This document shows, in pieces, positions 1-8,692 of a stretch of 64,000 nt of DNA. Under the pieces are notes generated by a model. It saw nothing but the letters and a program-made list of their open reading frames with translations, was not told the origin of the DNA and searched no databases. This DNA is from Rhodobacteraceae bacterium M385 (GTDB taxonomy: Bacteria > Pseudomonadota > Alphaproteobacteria > Rhodobacterales > Rhodobacteraceae): contig CP081102.1 of assembly GCA_025141835.1 (NCBI GenBank), positions 558,001-622,000 on the forward strand, read 5' to 3'. Within the stretch, counting starts at the first letter, position 1. Every line of letters starts with the position of its first letter. A program made the translations under genes and the position numbers.

Positions 1-427
1 CCGCGCCTATTGTCACGCCAGGCATTATCGTGGCCGAGTTGCCGATCCAGACGTCCGCGCCGATATGGGTGTCACCCTTCTGGCCGGCAGTCCAAGTTGC
101 AGGATCGAAGCCGTCTTCCCAGCCGTGCCCGAAGATGTTGAACGGGAAGGTAGAGAACCCGTCCATCGCGTGGGTGCCGCCGTTCATGAAGATGCGCACA
201 TCGTGGGCGATGGCGCAGAAAGGGCCGATGTGAAGGTGGTCACCGATGAAATCGTAGTGGTGCAGCACGTTGCGCGTGAAAAAATCGCGGGTCTCATTCT
301 GGTCGTCATAATACGTGTAATCGCCCACGGTGACATTCGCGCGCCCCTCGGCCAGCGGCTTGAGGAAGACGGTGCCCGCGTAGCCGGGAGCCATAGGGGC
401 GAGGGTGGATGGGTCGGGGCCGCTCAT
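1..427 (-). CDS. Vat/CatB-like hexapeptide acetyltransferase (3' end outside window)
   Basis: Partial gene; the first 142 residues are readable, beginning MSGPDPSTLAP. It has features of the xenobiotic acyltransferase family (left-handed beta-helix, trimeric, acetyl-CoA dependent): the YTYYDD segment, an HYDFIGD segment, FCAIAHDVRIFMNGG, a THAMDGFSTFPF stretch and then hexapeptide repeats (HIGADVWIGNSATIMPGVTIG). The histidine in the THAMD motif is the position normally catalytic in CatB/Vat proteins. The start codon overlaps the stop of the MOSC gene by four bases (ATGA), so it is the last visible gene of that operon. Chromosomal homologues often have no proven antibiotic substrate, so a resistance function should not be assumed. 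Confidence 0.75.
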   Translation of the reverse strand, partial: MSGPDPSTLAPMAPGYAGTVFLKPLAEGRANVTVGDYTYYDDQNETRDFFTRNVLHHYDFIGDHLHIGPFCAIAHDVRIFMNGGTHAMDGFSTFPFNIFGHGWEDGFDPATWTAGQKGDTHIGADVWIGNSATIMPGVTIGA

Positions 428-1173
428 TGGACCCGGACCGTGTCGCCCGCTTTAATCTTGCCGGCTTGCCGCACCATAGCGTAGACGCCGAAATCTTGGT
501 GGCCCCAGCCGTCGCGCAACCCACGCAGGGTATCCGCATCGCGGTGGCCTGTGGTGGGGTTGGCCTCGGTCGCGCGGCAGCGGGTGATGGGCTCCATCAC
601 TTCGAGCAACGCCTCACCGATGCGGAGGGTCTTGCCAACCAAGTCAAATTCCTCCCAAGGCGCGAGTCCCTCAACCCAGAGATTGCCGCGGAACCGACGT
701 TCATCCAGCGGTTGATCGAGCTTTTGGGACAGGGCCCGGAGGGAGGCCGCGTTCAGGATGCTGATCGAGGCGAAAGGCGCGTCAGACATGCCCTCTGCCG
801 GGGACTTTACCAGCGCCGCCGCTTTGGGGCGGGTGGCTGGGTAAATCTTGGAGAGCCAATCGAAGAAGGGCGCCGTGTCCGCGCCGGGGGTAACGCTGAT
901 ATCAGGCAGGTCAGGGTGGCTGAGGTGAATGACTTCGCCGCCTTCAGGGCCATCCACATTGCAGGTCACCGCCATCAGCGAAGGCCCCTTGGCACCTCGC
1001 AAAAAATTGCGGCAAGAGCTCCAGCCATCAGAAGTGTCGCCGCCTTCTTCCAGAACCGCCCAGGCGCGGTCCAAAGGCAGGGGCAGGCCCGGCGACAGAT
1101 CAATAGCGCGGAGCCTTTCAGCCCCGACGCCTTTGATCGGATAGCGCCAGATCTGATCCAGTTCCCAAGTCAC
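424..1173 (-). CDS. MOSC domain-containing protein
   Basis: 249 residues. The N-terminal part (about 1-110) resembles the MOSC N-terminal beta-barrel domain (WRYPIKGVGAERL, then LPLDRAWAVLE), and the C-terminal half is a MOSC sulfur-carrier domain (FRGNLWVEGLAPWEEFDLVGKTLRIG, then ITRCRATEANPTTGHRDADTL with a Cys in the usual position). MOSC proteins handle sulfur or reduce N-hydroxylated compounds with molybdenum cofactor; the substrate here is unknown. It overlaps yidC by four bases upstream and the acetyltransferase gene by four downstream, so all three are probably one transcript. This MOSC gene beside yidC is typical of Rhodobacterales. Confidence 0.85.
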   Translation of the reverse strand: MTWELDQIWRYPIKGVGAERLRAIDLSPGLPLPLDRAWAVLEEGGDTSDGWSSCRNFLRGAKGPSLMAVTCNVDGPEGGEVIHLSHPDLPDISVTPGADTAPFFDWLSKIYPATRPKAAALVKSPAEGMSDAPFASISILNAASLRALSQKLDQPLDERRFRGNLWVEGLAPWEEFDLVGKTLRIGEALLEVMEPITRCRATEANPTTGHRDADTLRGLRDGWGHQDFGVYAMVRQAGKIKAGDTVRVQ

Positions 1174-3032
1174 TTTTCTTCCTTGGGTTTGCGCGAAAAG
1201 CTTTTGCGGATGTTGCCGAAAACATCGGGCTTAAAGCCCTGACTGCGCATGATCAGGTACTGTTGCGTGAACGTCAGCGTGTTGTTCGCGATCCAGTACA
1301 CCAGCAGGCCGGATGCGAAGCTGCCCAACATGAACATGAATACCCAAGGCAGCCACGCGAAGATTTGCGCCTGCATCGCATCGGTGGGGGCTGGGTTCAG
1401 CTTCTGTTGCAACCACATGGAAATACCCAGCAGCAGCGGCAGGATGCCGATGAAGATCAATGCCATGATCGACTCAGGCTCTGGCGAGGCGTTGGGCAAT
1501 AGGCCGAACAGATTGATGATCGAGGAACTATCGGGCGCGGACAGGTCATTTAGCCAGCCGAAGAACGGCGCGTGGCGCAGTTCAAGCGTGACGAAGATCA
1601 CCTTGTAGAGCGAGAAGAAGATCGGGATTTGCAGAATGATCGGCAGACAGCCGCCCGCAGGGTTCACTTTGTTCTTCTTATAAAGCTCCATCATGCCTTT
1701 CTGGAGCTTCTCTCGGTTGTCGCCAGCGGCTTCTTTCAGCTTTTCGATCTCGGGCTGAAGTTCCTTCATCTTCGCCATCGACACATAGGAACGATAGGCA
1801 AGCGGGAAGAGGACAGCCTTCACGATCAGCGTCAGGGCAATGATCGCAAGACCCATGTTGCCAATGGTGCTGTTGAGCCAGTGCAGCAGCCAGAACAGAG
1901 GTTTGGTCAGGAAGTAGAACCAGCCCCAGTCGATGCTGTCGATAAAACGGTCGACTTCGCCCCGATTGGGGTCTTGTTCGGCGCCGAACAGGCGAGCGAT
2001 GAGGCCCGGCGCGGCGTTTTCATAGTCGCGAATGGTCTCGGCTTCCTTGGCACCTGCGAAAAGCTGCGTCGTCACCTCGGCCGTTTCGCCGGGGGCGATG
2101 GACATGTAGGGAAGGCGCGCTTCGGTCTGGTAGATGTCCGAGCCGGGCACGTATTTGATGACGGAAACGAAGGGTTGGTCTTCGCCGGGGATCAGCGTGG
2201 TCATCCAGTATTTGTCGGTGAAGCCGATCCAGCCGTTTGCCTCTACCTCGATCACTTCGGCGGGCACGCCTTCGCGGGCGACGACATCCAGATCGGGAAG
2301 GTCATCGTAGGCGACTTCGCTTAGTTCACCATCCACTTTGCGCACGACACCTTCGTGCAGGATGAAAAAGTTCTGCAAGTCAGAGGGCAGGCCGTGACGC
2401 GCGACGATGCCGTAGGGGGCAAGGTTCACGTCGCCTTCGCCGGTGTTTTCGACCGATTGGGTCACTTCGAACATAAAGCGATCGTCGATGGCGATGGTGC
2501 GGCGGAACACGAGGCCACCGCCGTTATCCCAAACCAGCGTGATAGGGGTGTCGGGCGTAAGGGTAGTGCCGGACTCAAGCTCCCACGGGGTGTCGGAGGT
2601 GGGGACGTCTTCATAGCCGAGGTCGCCGGAAGGGGTCCAACCATAGAGCGCGTAGTAGGGATCTTCGGAGCCTACGGGTGACAGAAGGCGTACGATTTCA
2701 TCGCCGTCTACTTCCGTGGTGTAGTTGCGCAAGGACAGGTCATCAATGCGGCCGCCCAGAAGCGAAATGGTGCCTTCGACGGAAGGCGTTTCGATGTCGA
2801 TCCGCGCGGCTTCGGTTAGAGCCACTTCGGTGGGCGCGGTATTTTCGGCCCCCGCAGGATCTCCCGTCGCGGTGACAGGTGGGGTGGGCGCGATGCCGGT
2901 TTCGGTCTCGACCACGGGGATCGCGTTGGGGTCTTCCACGACCTCTGGAGGCGGGAAGAGAAGGAACCAAACGAGGATCACAACAAAGCTAAGGCCGGTG
3001 GCCAGGATCAGGTTTCTGTTCTGATCATCCAT
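1170..3032 (-). CDS. yidC: Membrane protein insertase YidC
   Basis: 620 residues, the normal length for a Gram-negative YidC. An N-terminal anchor (LILATGLSFVVILVWFLLF) is followed by a large periplasmic beta-super-sandwich domain (about 60-350), then the conserved insertase core with five membrane segments: SIDWGWFYFLTKPLFWLLHW, GLAIIALTLIVKAVLFPL, NPAGGCLPIILQIPIFFSLY, and the C-terminal LPWVFMFMLGSFASGLLVYW. It inserts and folds inner-membrane proteins alone or with Sec. Position downstream of rpmH-rnpA-yidD, here separated by an EAL-type gene, matches the usual alphaproteobacterial order. Start codon chosen because the hydrophobic anchor begins a few residues later (MDDQNRNLI). Confidence 0.98.
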   Translation of the reverse strand: MDDQNRNLILATGLSFVVILVWFLLFPPPEVVEDPNAIPVVETETGIAPTPPVTATGDPAGAENTAPTEVALTEAARIDIETPSVEGTISLLGGRIDDLSLRNYTTEVDGDEIVRLLSPVGSEDPYYALYGWTPSGDLGYEDVPTSDTPWELESGTTLTPDTPITLVWDNGGGLVFRRTIAIDDRFMFEVTQSVENTGEGDVNLAPYGIVARHGLPSDLQNFFILHEGVVRKVDGELSEVAYDDLPDLDVVAREGVPAEVIEVEANGWIGFTDKYWMTTLIPGEDQPFVSVIKYVPGSDIYQTEARLPYMSIAPGETAEVTTQLFAGAKEAETIRDYENAAPGLIARLFGAEQDPNRGEVDRFIDSIDWGWFYFLTKPLFWLLHWLNSTIGNMGLAIIALTLIVKAVLFPLAYRSYVSMAKMKELQPEIEKLKEAAGDNREKLQKGMMELYKKNKVNPAGGCLPIILQIPIFFSLYKVIFVTLELRHAPFFGWLNDLSAPDSSSIINLFGLLPNASPEPESIMALIFIGILPLLLGISMWLQQKLNPAPTDAMQAQIFAWLPWVFMFMLGSFASGLLVYWIANNTLTFTQQYLIMRSQGFKPDVFGNIRKSFSRKPKEEK

Positions 3033-3263
3033 GTCCGCGAAATTCCTCTATCCGAGCCCTTAGGAATAAGGCGAAATACCGCTGCTCAATCGGTAACGCC
3101 AATCCCTGCGGGTTCAACAGACTGAGGGTTGAAAGGTCAAGAGGCGAAATCGGCGCGGCTACGGGGGCAGAGGTGGACGTGAGCCTTCTGTGATAGGGCG
3201 CAGCAGCGTCCGGATGGCGGTATTGGCAGAACGGCAACGGTCTGTAGCGGTGCGGTAAATCGG

Positions 3264-4832
3264 CTAGGGGACCGAGGCACGCCTGTCATCGAGACGAATC
3301 GTCTTGCCGGAGGCGCCATGGGCACGGGCCCAATCGGCGACATTGTCCAGCCCCATCGGACGGGCGATGGCATAGCCTTGCACGAAATCGCAGCCAAGCG
3401 CTGCCACGGCATCTTGTTCGCTTTGGGTTTCCGTCCCTTGGGCCAGTGTTTCAATGCCCATCGCTTGCGCCAAGGCGATAATCGCGGCGACGGACTGGCG
3501 TTTTTCAAGGGCGACATCGACATCCAGAATGAAGCTCCGGTCAATTTTGATCCGGCTGACGCTTAATCGTTGCAAGGTGGGGATCGATGCGGCCCCAAGT
3601 CCGAAGCCTTCAAGGTCCACACGGTGCCCCGCGTTGCGCAATTCCAGAAGGTTGGCAGCAATAGCGTCTTCCTCGATATGGCTGGCGACGCTTTCGGGCA
3701 GTTCTATCACGATCCGAGAGGGCGCAAGGCTGAAGCGGGCTACTTCCTGAGCCATATGGCTGGCGAAGTTAGGGTCGCGAAGCTCCCCCGCCGAAAAATT
3801 CACCGAGATTTGTGGGATATGTGCCTTCATGGCATCCCAATCATGGAGCGCCTTTAAGGCTTGGTGCAGCATGCGTTGCCCAAGTAACGGCATGTGTCCT
3901 GAGGCTTCCACGGCGGGAAGAAACTCTTTCGGACCAAGAAGCCCGTGTTTGGGGTGCTGCCAGCGCGCCAATGTTTCCATCCCGGAAAGAGCGCCGGTGC
4001 GGGCATGGATTTGTGGCTGAAACCAAGCCTGAATGGCGCCGTCGTGAATGGCTGCCTCCACTTCGGCGCTTAGGCTGGATTGAAGCGCGCGGGCGCGCCC
4101 CATCCCAGACGCAAAAGCGCGGATGGCGTTGGGGCCATTTAGAGCGGCTTCGTCCAAAGCAGTCTCAGCCGCTTTGAAAGTGGTATCGGCCGGGTCCGCC
4201 CCGGTTTTAATCATCGCGGAATGCCCGATTGAGGCGGTGAGACGCAGGGCCGATCCGCGCATCGCCAAAGGTTCTGCAATGGCGTCAGAGAGTCGCGCGG
4301 CGATGGTATCGCGCAGACCAAGCCGGGCAGTCGCAAGGGGCGACAACACGATGCCAAAGCGGGCGTCGCCCAAACGGGTCAGCAGGTCGCCATTTCGCAG
4401 AGTGGTTTGAAGCCTTTCATCAACGCGCGTTGCAATTTCTTCACAGGCATCCAGGCCCCACCGGCTATGCAAGGCGGCCCAATCGTCGATTTGCACAAGG
4501 ATGCAGGCGGTGTCGCGGCCCGGCAGGTCCAACACGCGGTCCATCATGGCAACCAAAGCGCTGCGCCCCGTCGCCGGGGTGCCGGAAGCGTTGGCCAAGT
4601 TGCCTTGGGCCGTCCCCCGCCCACCCATTCCGCCAAGGGCCAGCAACGCGGAAAGGCAAACCGCTGTGACCAGCGAAACATCTTCAAAACCCATCCAATG
4701 GGCGCTGAGCGTCAGCAGGGGGAAAAGCGCCAGCACCTCTATGCGGGAAAGCGCCATCTGGATACGCCGCGCCAAGCGGTAGAGCGGCCCTTGCCCGGCG
4801 TTTGCCGTGCCATTTGCCTTGGGGTCTGCCAA
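3264..4832 (-). CDS. Membrane-anchored degenerate GGDEF-EAL protein
   Basis: 522 residues. Two hydrophobic segments near residues 31-48 and 52-70 are followed by a GGDEF-like domain (about 90-245) whose signature reads GDARF (155-159) instead of GGDEF, so cyclase activity is unlikely. The EAL domain (about 255-505) keeps E286 (ETL for EAL), N345, E377, K429, E468 and the QGY motif, but the DDFG metal motif reads EGFG (408-411) and the usual glutamate of the AEGVE motif is Q465. These losses predict weak or absent c-di-GMP hydrolysis; the protein may be a c-di-GMP binder or a scaffold. It sits inside the yidD-yidC block, about 110 bases after yidD and 230 before yidC. Confidence 0.85.
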   Translation of the reverse strand: MADPKANGTANAGQGPLYRLARRIQMALSRIEVLALFPLLTLSAHWMGFEDVSLVTAVCLSALLALGGMGGRGTAQGNLANASGTPATGRSALVAMMDRVLDLPGRDTACILVQIDDWAALHSRWGLDACEEIATRVDERLQTTLRNGDLLTRLGDARFGIVLSPLATARLGLRDTIAARLSDAIAEPLAMRGSALRLTASIGHSAMIKTGADPADTTFKAAETALDEAALNGPNAIRAFASGMGRARALQSSLSAEVEAAIHDGAIQAWFQPQIHARTGALSGMETLARWQHPKHGLLGPKEFLPAVEASGHMPLLGQRMLHQALKALHDWDAMKAHIPQISVNFSAGELRDPNFASHMAQEVARFSLAPSRIVIELPESVASHIEEDAIAANLLELRNAGHRVDLEGFGLGAASIPTLQRLSVSRIKIDRSFILDVDVALEKRQSVAAIIALAQAMGIETLAQGTETQSEQDAVAALGCDFVQGYAIARPMGLDNVADWARAHGASGKTIRLDDRRASVP

Positions 4833-4942
4833 AATTCACGCCTCCGGCTGCTATACGAACTGAGCCCAAGGAGTAGACGAACTTCGCAAACAGGAGGTTA
4901 ATTCAGGGAGCTTCGAGGCAGGTTTTCGCGGACCGACAAGGT

Positions 4943-5164
4943 CTAATCCGGCACGTTGTCGATGCCTGATCCGCCCCAAGGGTGGCAGCGCGCGACGCGG
5001 CGGGTGGCCAGCCATGTGCCTTTTATCGCGCCATGTTTGCGCAATGCCTCCATTGCGTAGGAGGAGCAGGTCGGAGTGTATCTGCAGTTGGTGGCGATCA
5101 TGGGAGAGATCACCAGCCGGTAGAACCGGATCGGAAGTGAGAGAAGGAACGCCGCCGGGTTCAT
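4943..5164 (-). CDS. yidD: Membrane protein insertion efficiency factor YidD
   Basis: 73 residues, the size of the YidD (haemolytic domain) family. It shows the family signature: an amphipathic N-terminal segment (LLSLPIRFYRLVISPMI), then NCRYTPTCSSYAMEAL with two conserved cysteines, and a third cysteine in ARCHPWGGSGIDNVPD. YidD is a peripheral inner-membrane protein that helps YidC-dependent insertion. The start codon overlaps the rnpA stop by four bases, the usual translationally coupled arrangement. Confidence 0.95.
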   Translation of the reverse strand: MNPAAFLLSLPIRFYRLVISPMIATNCRYTPTCSSYAMEALRKHGAIKGTWLATRRVARCHPWGGSGIDNVPD

Positions 5165-5559
5165 CGGTGCGCCTTGCGCAACGCGCGGGAAAGATCGGTT
5201 TGCAGCGCTTGGAAATCGTGGGTCGCCGTGGCGTCTTTGCGGCCAATCAAGACGTAATCCCAGCCGTCCTTCCCCTCGGTGGGCAGCACAGCACGGGCAA
5301 TTTCGCGCAGGCGGCGTTTGGCGCGGTTCCGGGCGACGGCATTGCCGACCTTCTTGGAACAGGTGAAGCCGACGCGGATCGCGTCAGTGCCCTCTCCCTC
5401 GGGGCGTTTGCGCGCTTGCAACAGGAAGGCGGGCGTTGGCACACGGGCAGCCCGGGCGGCTGACAGAAAATCAGCCCGCTGGGTAAGCGTCACAAGCGGG
5501 CGCTTAACACAAAAAGCCCCCGGCGAGGCGGCGCTCGGCGGAGGCGATTGAGATGCCAT
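5161..5559 (-). CDS. rnpA: Ribonuclease P protein component
   Basis: 132 residues. It carries the RnpA core: VTLTQRADFLSAARAAR, then IRVGFTCSKKVGNAVARNRAKRRLREIAR with the basic RNA-binding signature RNRAKRRLRE, and a C-terminal YVLIGRKDA strand. The protein subunit assists RNase P RNA in maturing the 5' ends of tRNAs. It lies 10 bases after rpmH and overlaps yidD, as in most bacteria. An N-terminal extension of about 20 residues before VTLTQR is seen; a later start is possible but none has a better ribosome-binding site. Confidence 0.96.
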   Translation of the reverse strand: MASQSPPPSAASPGAFCVKRPLVTLTQRADFLSAARAARVPTPAFLLQARKRPEGEGTDAIRVGFTCSKKVGNAVARNRAKRRLREIARAVLPTEGKDGWDYVLIGRKDATATHDFQALQTDLSRALRKAHR

Positions 5560-5569
5560 CGGTCGGCGA

Positions 5570-5707
5570 TCAGGCGCTGAGCGACTTCCGACCGCGGGCG
5601 CGGCGGGCGTTCAGGATCTTGCGACCTGCTTTAGTTGCCATACGCGCACGGAAGCCGTGGCGGTGCTTACGCACGAGGTTCGAGGGTTGGAATGTCCGCT
5701 TCGACAT
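5570..5707 (-). CDS. rpmH: 50S ribosomal protein L34
   Basis: 45 residues, reading MSKRTFQPSNLVRKHRHGF and then RARMATKAGRKILNARRARG before the end KSLSA. This is the full L34 family pattern (KRTFQPS, HGFRARM, RAKGR-like tail), rich in Lys and Arg. It is the first gene of the rpmH-rnpA-yidD unit; the 120 bases upstream, before the DUF523 gene that reads in the same direction, should hold its promoter. The gene is short and was recognised directly from the reverse-strand translation. Confidence 0.97.
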   Translation of the reverse strand: MSKRTFQPSNLVRKHRHGFRARMATKAGRKILNARRARGRKSLSA

Positions 5708-5826
5708 GGGTCTCGCTCCGTCAATCTTGGCCGGAGGGCGCCAAACGCGCGCCTCATACGGCAGGAATCTTTCTTGAAGCCTGCGAGATAGGCAAGTGTG
5801 GGGCTGCTGTCAACAACGCGCCCGCA

Positions 5827-6330
5827 TCAGGACGCGGTATTTTCGGCCTCTTCCAATGCGCGGGCCAATTCGCGCAACTGGTCCGGGGCGTAGACGGCGA
5901 CGCCAATGGCGCGAAGACGGTGCGCGACAAGGCCTTCGCCAGAATGTCGCTGGCCATCAAAATTGCCGGAATGCACGTAGGTAGGGCCGCAAGACGGGCT
6001 GCCATCGGCCAGTAAAGCAAAGCGGCAGTGCTGTTGTTTGGCAAGATCGACCGCCAATTGCGCACCCAGAGTGAATTCTCCGGTCCAATCCAGCCCGTCC
6101 TTATCATAGACACCAGCACGCCCTGCCAGCACCGTTTCGGCGGTGGCACCGGGGGCAATCTCGGCGGCGGGGCGAGGGGTGGGCAGACCGGCAGCCATTT
6201 CCGGACAATGTGTCACCAAGCGACCTTCGGCCCGCCACGTGGCCAGAAGCTGATTCTCCAGCGTCTTTGCGCCGCCGTCGTAGCGCACGCGCGCGCCCAT
6301 TAAGCAGGCACTGACGAAAATCTTCTCCAT
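5827..6330 (-). CDS. DUF523 family protein
   Basis: About 167 residues. Family hallmarks are the N-terminal VSACLMGARVRYDGG with a conserved Cys, then VTHCPEMAAGLPTPRPAAE, and SPSCGPTYVHSGNFDG with the SPSCG motif. The three conserved cysteines suggest metal or Fe-S binding, but no activity is established for the family. The start was placed at the ATG giving MEKIFVSACLMG; a GTG four codons further upstream is an alternative. The gene is divergent from the TVP38 gene at 6503. Confidence 0.85.
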   Translation of the reverse strand: MEKIFVSACLMGARVRYDGGAKTLENQLLATWRAEGRLVTHCPEMAAGLPTPRPAAEIAPGATAETVLAGRAGVYDKDGLDWTGEFTLGAQLAVDLAKQQHCRFALLADGSPSCGPTYVHSGNFDGQRHSGEGLVAHRLRAIGVAVYAPDQLRELARALEEAENTAS

Positions 6331-6502
6331 GGAACGACCCACACTTGAAACAATCCAAACCGCGAATGTGACAGTTTGCTGCCATAGCGGTCACGAAAAC
6401 CCTTACTTGCGTCACGCCCCATCAAGCAACCGTGAGCGGGGTATCACCGTTGCTTTAGATGTCGCATCTAAGGTCCAACTCAAGGGCAAGGGACAAAAAG
6501 GC

Positions 6503-7237
6503 ATGTCAGATAGTATGGAGCCGTCGCAGCACAAACAATTCACCCGCTATCTTCCGCTTCTTGCCGTAGTTATCGGCGCGGGCGTCGGCTGGTATCTGTT
6601 TCGGGACTACCTGAACTTTGAGGCGCTGGCCAATAACCGAGAGGCGTTGATTGCCTTTCGCGATGCCAACTACCTGCTGACGGTCCTGTTGTTCGTATTG
6701 GCTTATGCGCTGATCGTGGCGTTTTCCTTGCCGGGGGCCACCATTGCTACGCTGACGGGCGGCTTCCTGTTCGCAACCTTCCCCGGAGCGTTCTTCAATG
6801 TCTTTGGGGCGACCGCTGGGGCCACGGCAATCTTCTTGGCAGCGCAGACCAGCTTTGGCGCGAGATTGGGGGCGAAGTTGGAAGGCTCGGAAGGGATCAC
6901 CAAGAAATTCAAGGACGCCATTGATGAAAACCAATGGTCGGCGCTTTTCCTTCTGCGCCTGGTTCCTGCGGTGCCGTTCTTTATTGCCAACCTTCTGCCC
7001 GCCTTCTTTGAGGTGCCAACACGGCGCTATGTGATCTCTACCTTCTTCGGTATTCTGCCGGGGGCGATCGTCTACACTTCTGTCGGGGCCGGACTGGGAG
7101 AGGTCTTTGCCCGAGGCGAGACCCCGAACCTTGGGATCATCTTCGAACCGCAAATCATTTTGCCGATCCTTGGCCTGTGCGCGCTTGCGACCCTCCCCAT
7201 CATTTTGAAAGCCGTGCGCGGCAAGAAAGGGCTGTGA
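6503..7237 (+). CDS. TVP38/TMEM64 (VTT/DedA superfamily) membrane protein
   Basis: 244 residues from the start MSDSMEPSQHKQF; the open frame extends 58 codons further upstream but that part lacks protein-like composition. Membrane segments: YLPLLAVVIGAGVGWYLF, LLTVLLFVLAYALIVAFSL, a PGATIATLTGGFLFATFPGAFFN re-entrant VTT signature, LLPAFFEVP near a helical break, and a C-terminal hydrophobic helix (IILPILGLCALATLPIIL). The G-x3-GAT-like loop (FGATAGATAIFLAA) is typical. The family is implicated in lipid scrambling or small-molecule transport. Three bases separate it from the following flavoprotein gene; the pairing of TVP38 with a mercuric-reductase-like enzyme is common in proteobacteria. 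Confidence 0.88.
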   Translation: MSDSMEPSQHKQFTRYLPLLAVVIGAGVGWYLFRDYLNFEALANNREALIAFRDANYLLTVLLFVLAYALIVAFSLPGATIATLTGGFLFATFPGAFFNVFGATAGATAIFLAAQTSFGARLGAKLEGSEGITKKFKDAIDENQWSALFLLRLVPAVPFFIANLLPAFFEVPTRRYVISTFFGILPGAIVYTSVGAGLGEVFARGETPNLGIIFEPQIILPILGLCALATLPIILKAVRGKKGL

Positions 7238-7240
7238 ACC

Positions 7241-8659
7241 ATGGCTGTGATTGAAACTGATATTTGCGTCATTGGTGGCGGTTCTGGCGGTCTCTCTGTG
7301 GCGGCGGGTGCCGTCCAGATGGGGGCTAAGGTTGTGCTTCTGGAGGGCCACCTCATGGGGGGTGACTGCCTTAACTTTGGCTGCGTGCCCTCCAAGGCTT
7401 TGCTTGCGGCGGGGCATAAGGCCCATGCCACCTCACAGGCAGCTTTCGGCATCGCGGGCCATGATCCGGCCCCAGATTTCGCGGCGGCCAAGGATCATGT
7501 CCGCGCGGTGATTGCCGAGATCGAGCCCGTCGACTCGCAAGAGCGGTTTGAAGGCCTGGGCGTGCAGGTGATCCGCGAATTCGGACGCTTCATCTCTCAT
7601 TCGGAAGTGCAGGCGGGCGACACCACGATCAAAGCGCGGCGCTTTGTGATTGCGACGGGCTCCCGTCCCTTTGTGCCGCCAATCCCCGGTTTGGACAGCG
7701 TGCCCTACCACACCAACGAGACAATCTTTGACCTGCGTGAGCGGCCCGATCATCTGATCGTCATCGGTGGCGGCCCCATCGGTATGGAAATGGCGCAGGC
7801 GCATCGGCGTTTGGGCAGCCGTGTGACCGTGCTGGAGGGCGCGAAAGCCATGGGCAAGGATGACCCGGAAGCGGCGGCAATCGTTCTGGACGTGCTACGC
7901 AGCGAGGAGATCGAGATTGTGGAGGGCGCGACGGCCTCCACAATCAGCGGCACGGAAGGGGCAATCAAGGTCGAAACCAAAGATGGTGCGACATTTGAAG
8001 GATCACATCTGTTGATGGCGGTTGGGCGGCAGGTGAACGTGGACAAGTTGGACCTGCACAAAGCGGGCATCGCGTTTGAGCGGGGCGGCATCACGGTTGG
8101 CGACGATCTACGTTCGACCAACGCGCGCGTCTATGCGGTGGGCGATGCCGCGGGCGCTGCACAGTTTACCCATGTGGCGGGCTATCATGCGGGCGTCATT
8201 ATCCGGCCGATGCTGTTTGGTCTGCCCGCCAAGGCCCGCACCGATCACATCCCTTGGGCAACGTATACCTCCCCGGAATTGGCCCAAGTCGGTCTGACGG
8301 AGGCCGAGGCCAAAGACCAGCACGGTGACAAGGTATTCGTCGCAAAAGCAGAATTTTCCCATAATGATCGCGGCATTGCGACGGAACAGACTACGGGCTT
8401 CGTGAAAGTCATGGTAGTGAAGGGCAAACCCGTTGGCGCAACAATTGTCGGGCCGCAAGCGGGGGAGCTGATTGGGATTTGGTCGCTGGCCATCGCCAAC
8501 AAGCTGAAGATGAGCGCGGTCGCCAACATGATCGCGCCTTATCCGACGCTTGGCGAGGTTAACAAACGCGCTGCCAGTGCCTATTTCACGCCAAAGCTGT
8601 TCGATAGTCCTTTGGTAAAGAAGGTCGTCGGATTTGTGCAAAAGCTCGGACGTCCATAG
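7241..8659 (+). CDS. FAD-dependent pyridine nucleotide-disulphide oxidoreductase (MerA/Lpd-like)
   Basis: 472 residues. The FAD-binding GGGSGG motif is at 12-17, the redox-active pair is C43 and C48 in GGDCLNFGCVPSK, the NAD(P)H-binding motif is VIGGGPIGMEMA near 172-183, and VYAVGDAAG marks the second FAD contact. The C-terminal dimerisation domain contains APYPTLGEVNKR, in which the catalytic His of dihydrolipoamide dehydrogenases (HPT-E) is Tyr, as in mercuric reductases. It lacks the heavy-metal N-terminal domain and the C-terminal cysteine pair of true MerA, so mercury reduction is not supported. Probably cotranscribed with the TVP38 gene. Confidence 0.88.
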   Translation: MAVIETDICVIGGGSGGLSVAAGAVQMGAKVVLLEGHLMGGDCLNFGCVPSKALLAAGHKAHATSQAAFGIAGHDPAPDFAAAKDHVRAVIAEIEPVDSQERFEGLGVQVIREFGRFISHSEVQAGDTTIKARRFVIATGSRPFVPPIPGLDSVPYHTNETIFDLRERPDHLIVIGGGPIGMEMAQAHRRLGSRVTVLEGAKAMGKDDPEAAAIVLDVLRSEEIEIVEGATASTISGTEGAIKVETKDGATFEGSHLLMAVGRQVNVDKLDLHKAGIAFERGGITVGDDLRSTNARVYAVGDAAGAAQFTHVAGYHAGVIIRPMLFGLPAKARTDHIPWATYTSPELAQVGLTEAEAKDQHGDKVFVAKAEFSHNDRGIATEQTTGFVKVMVVKGKPVGATIVGPQAGELIGIWSLAIANKLKMSAVANMIAPYPTLGEVNKRAASAYFTPKLFDSPLVKKVVGFVQKLGRP

Positions 8660-8692
8660 AAGGGGCCGGGCTTCGGGCCAGTAAGGGAGCCT

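Noticed and set aside
1572..2324. Plus-strand open frame of 250 codons antisense to yidC
   Set aside because: It is the antisense of conserved yidC coding sequence with His/Arg/Gly-rich composition.
3025..3237. Minus-strand 70-codon frame between the EAL gene and yidC
   Set aside because: Pro/Ala/Arg-rich with no conservation pattern visible and overlapping the yidC start; probably the untranslated leader.
6506..7426. Minus-strand open frame of 306 codons
   Set aside because: Antisense of the TVP38 membrane protein gene, whose protein features are clear.
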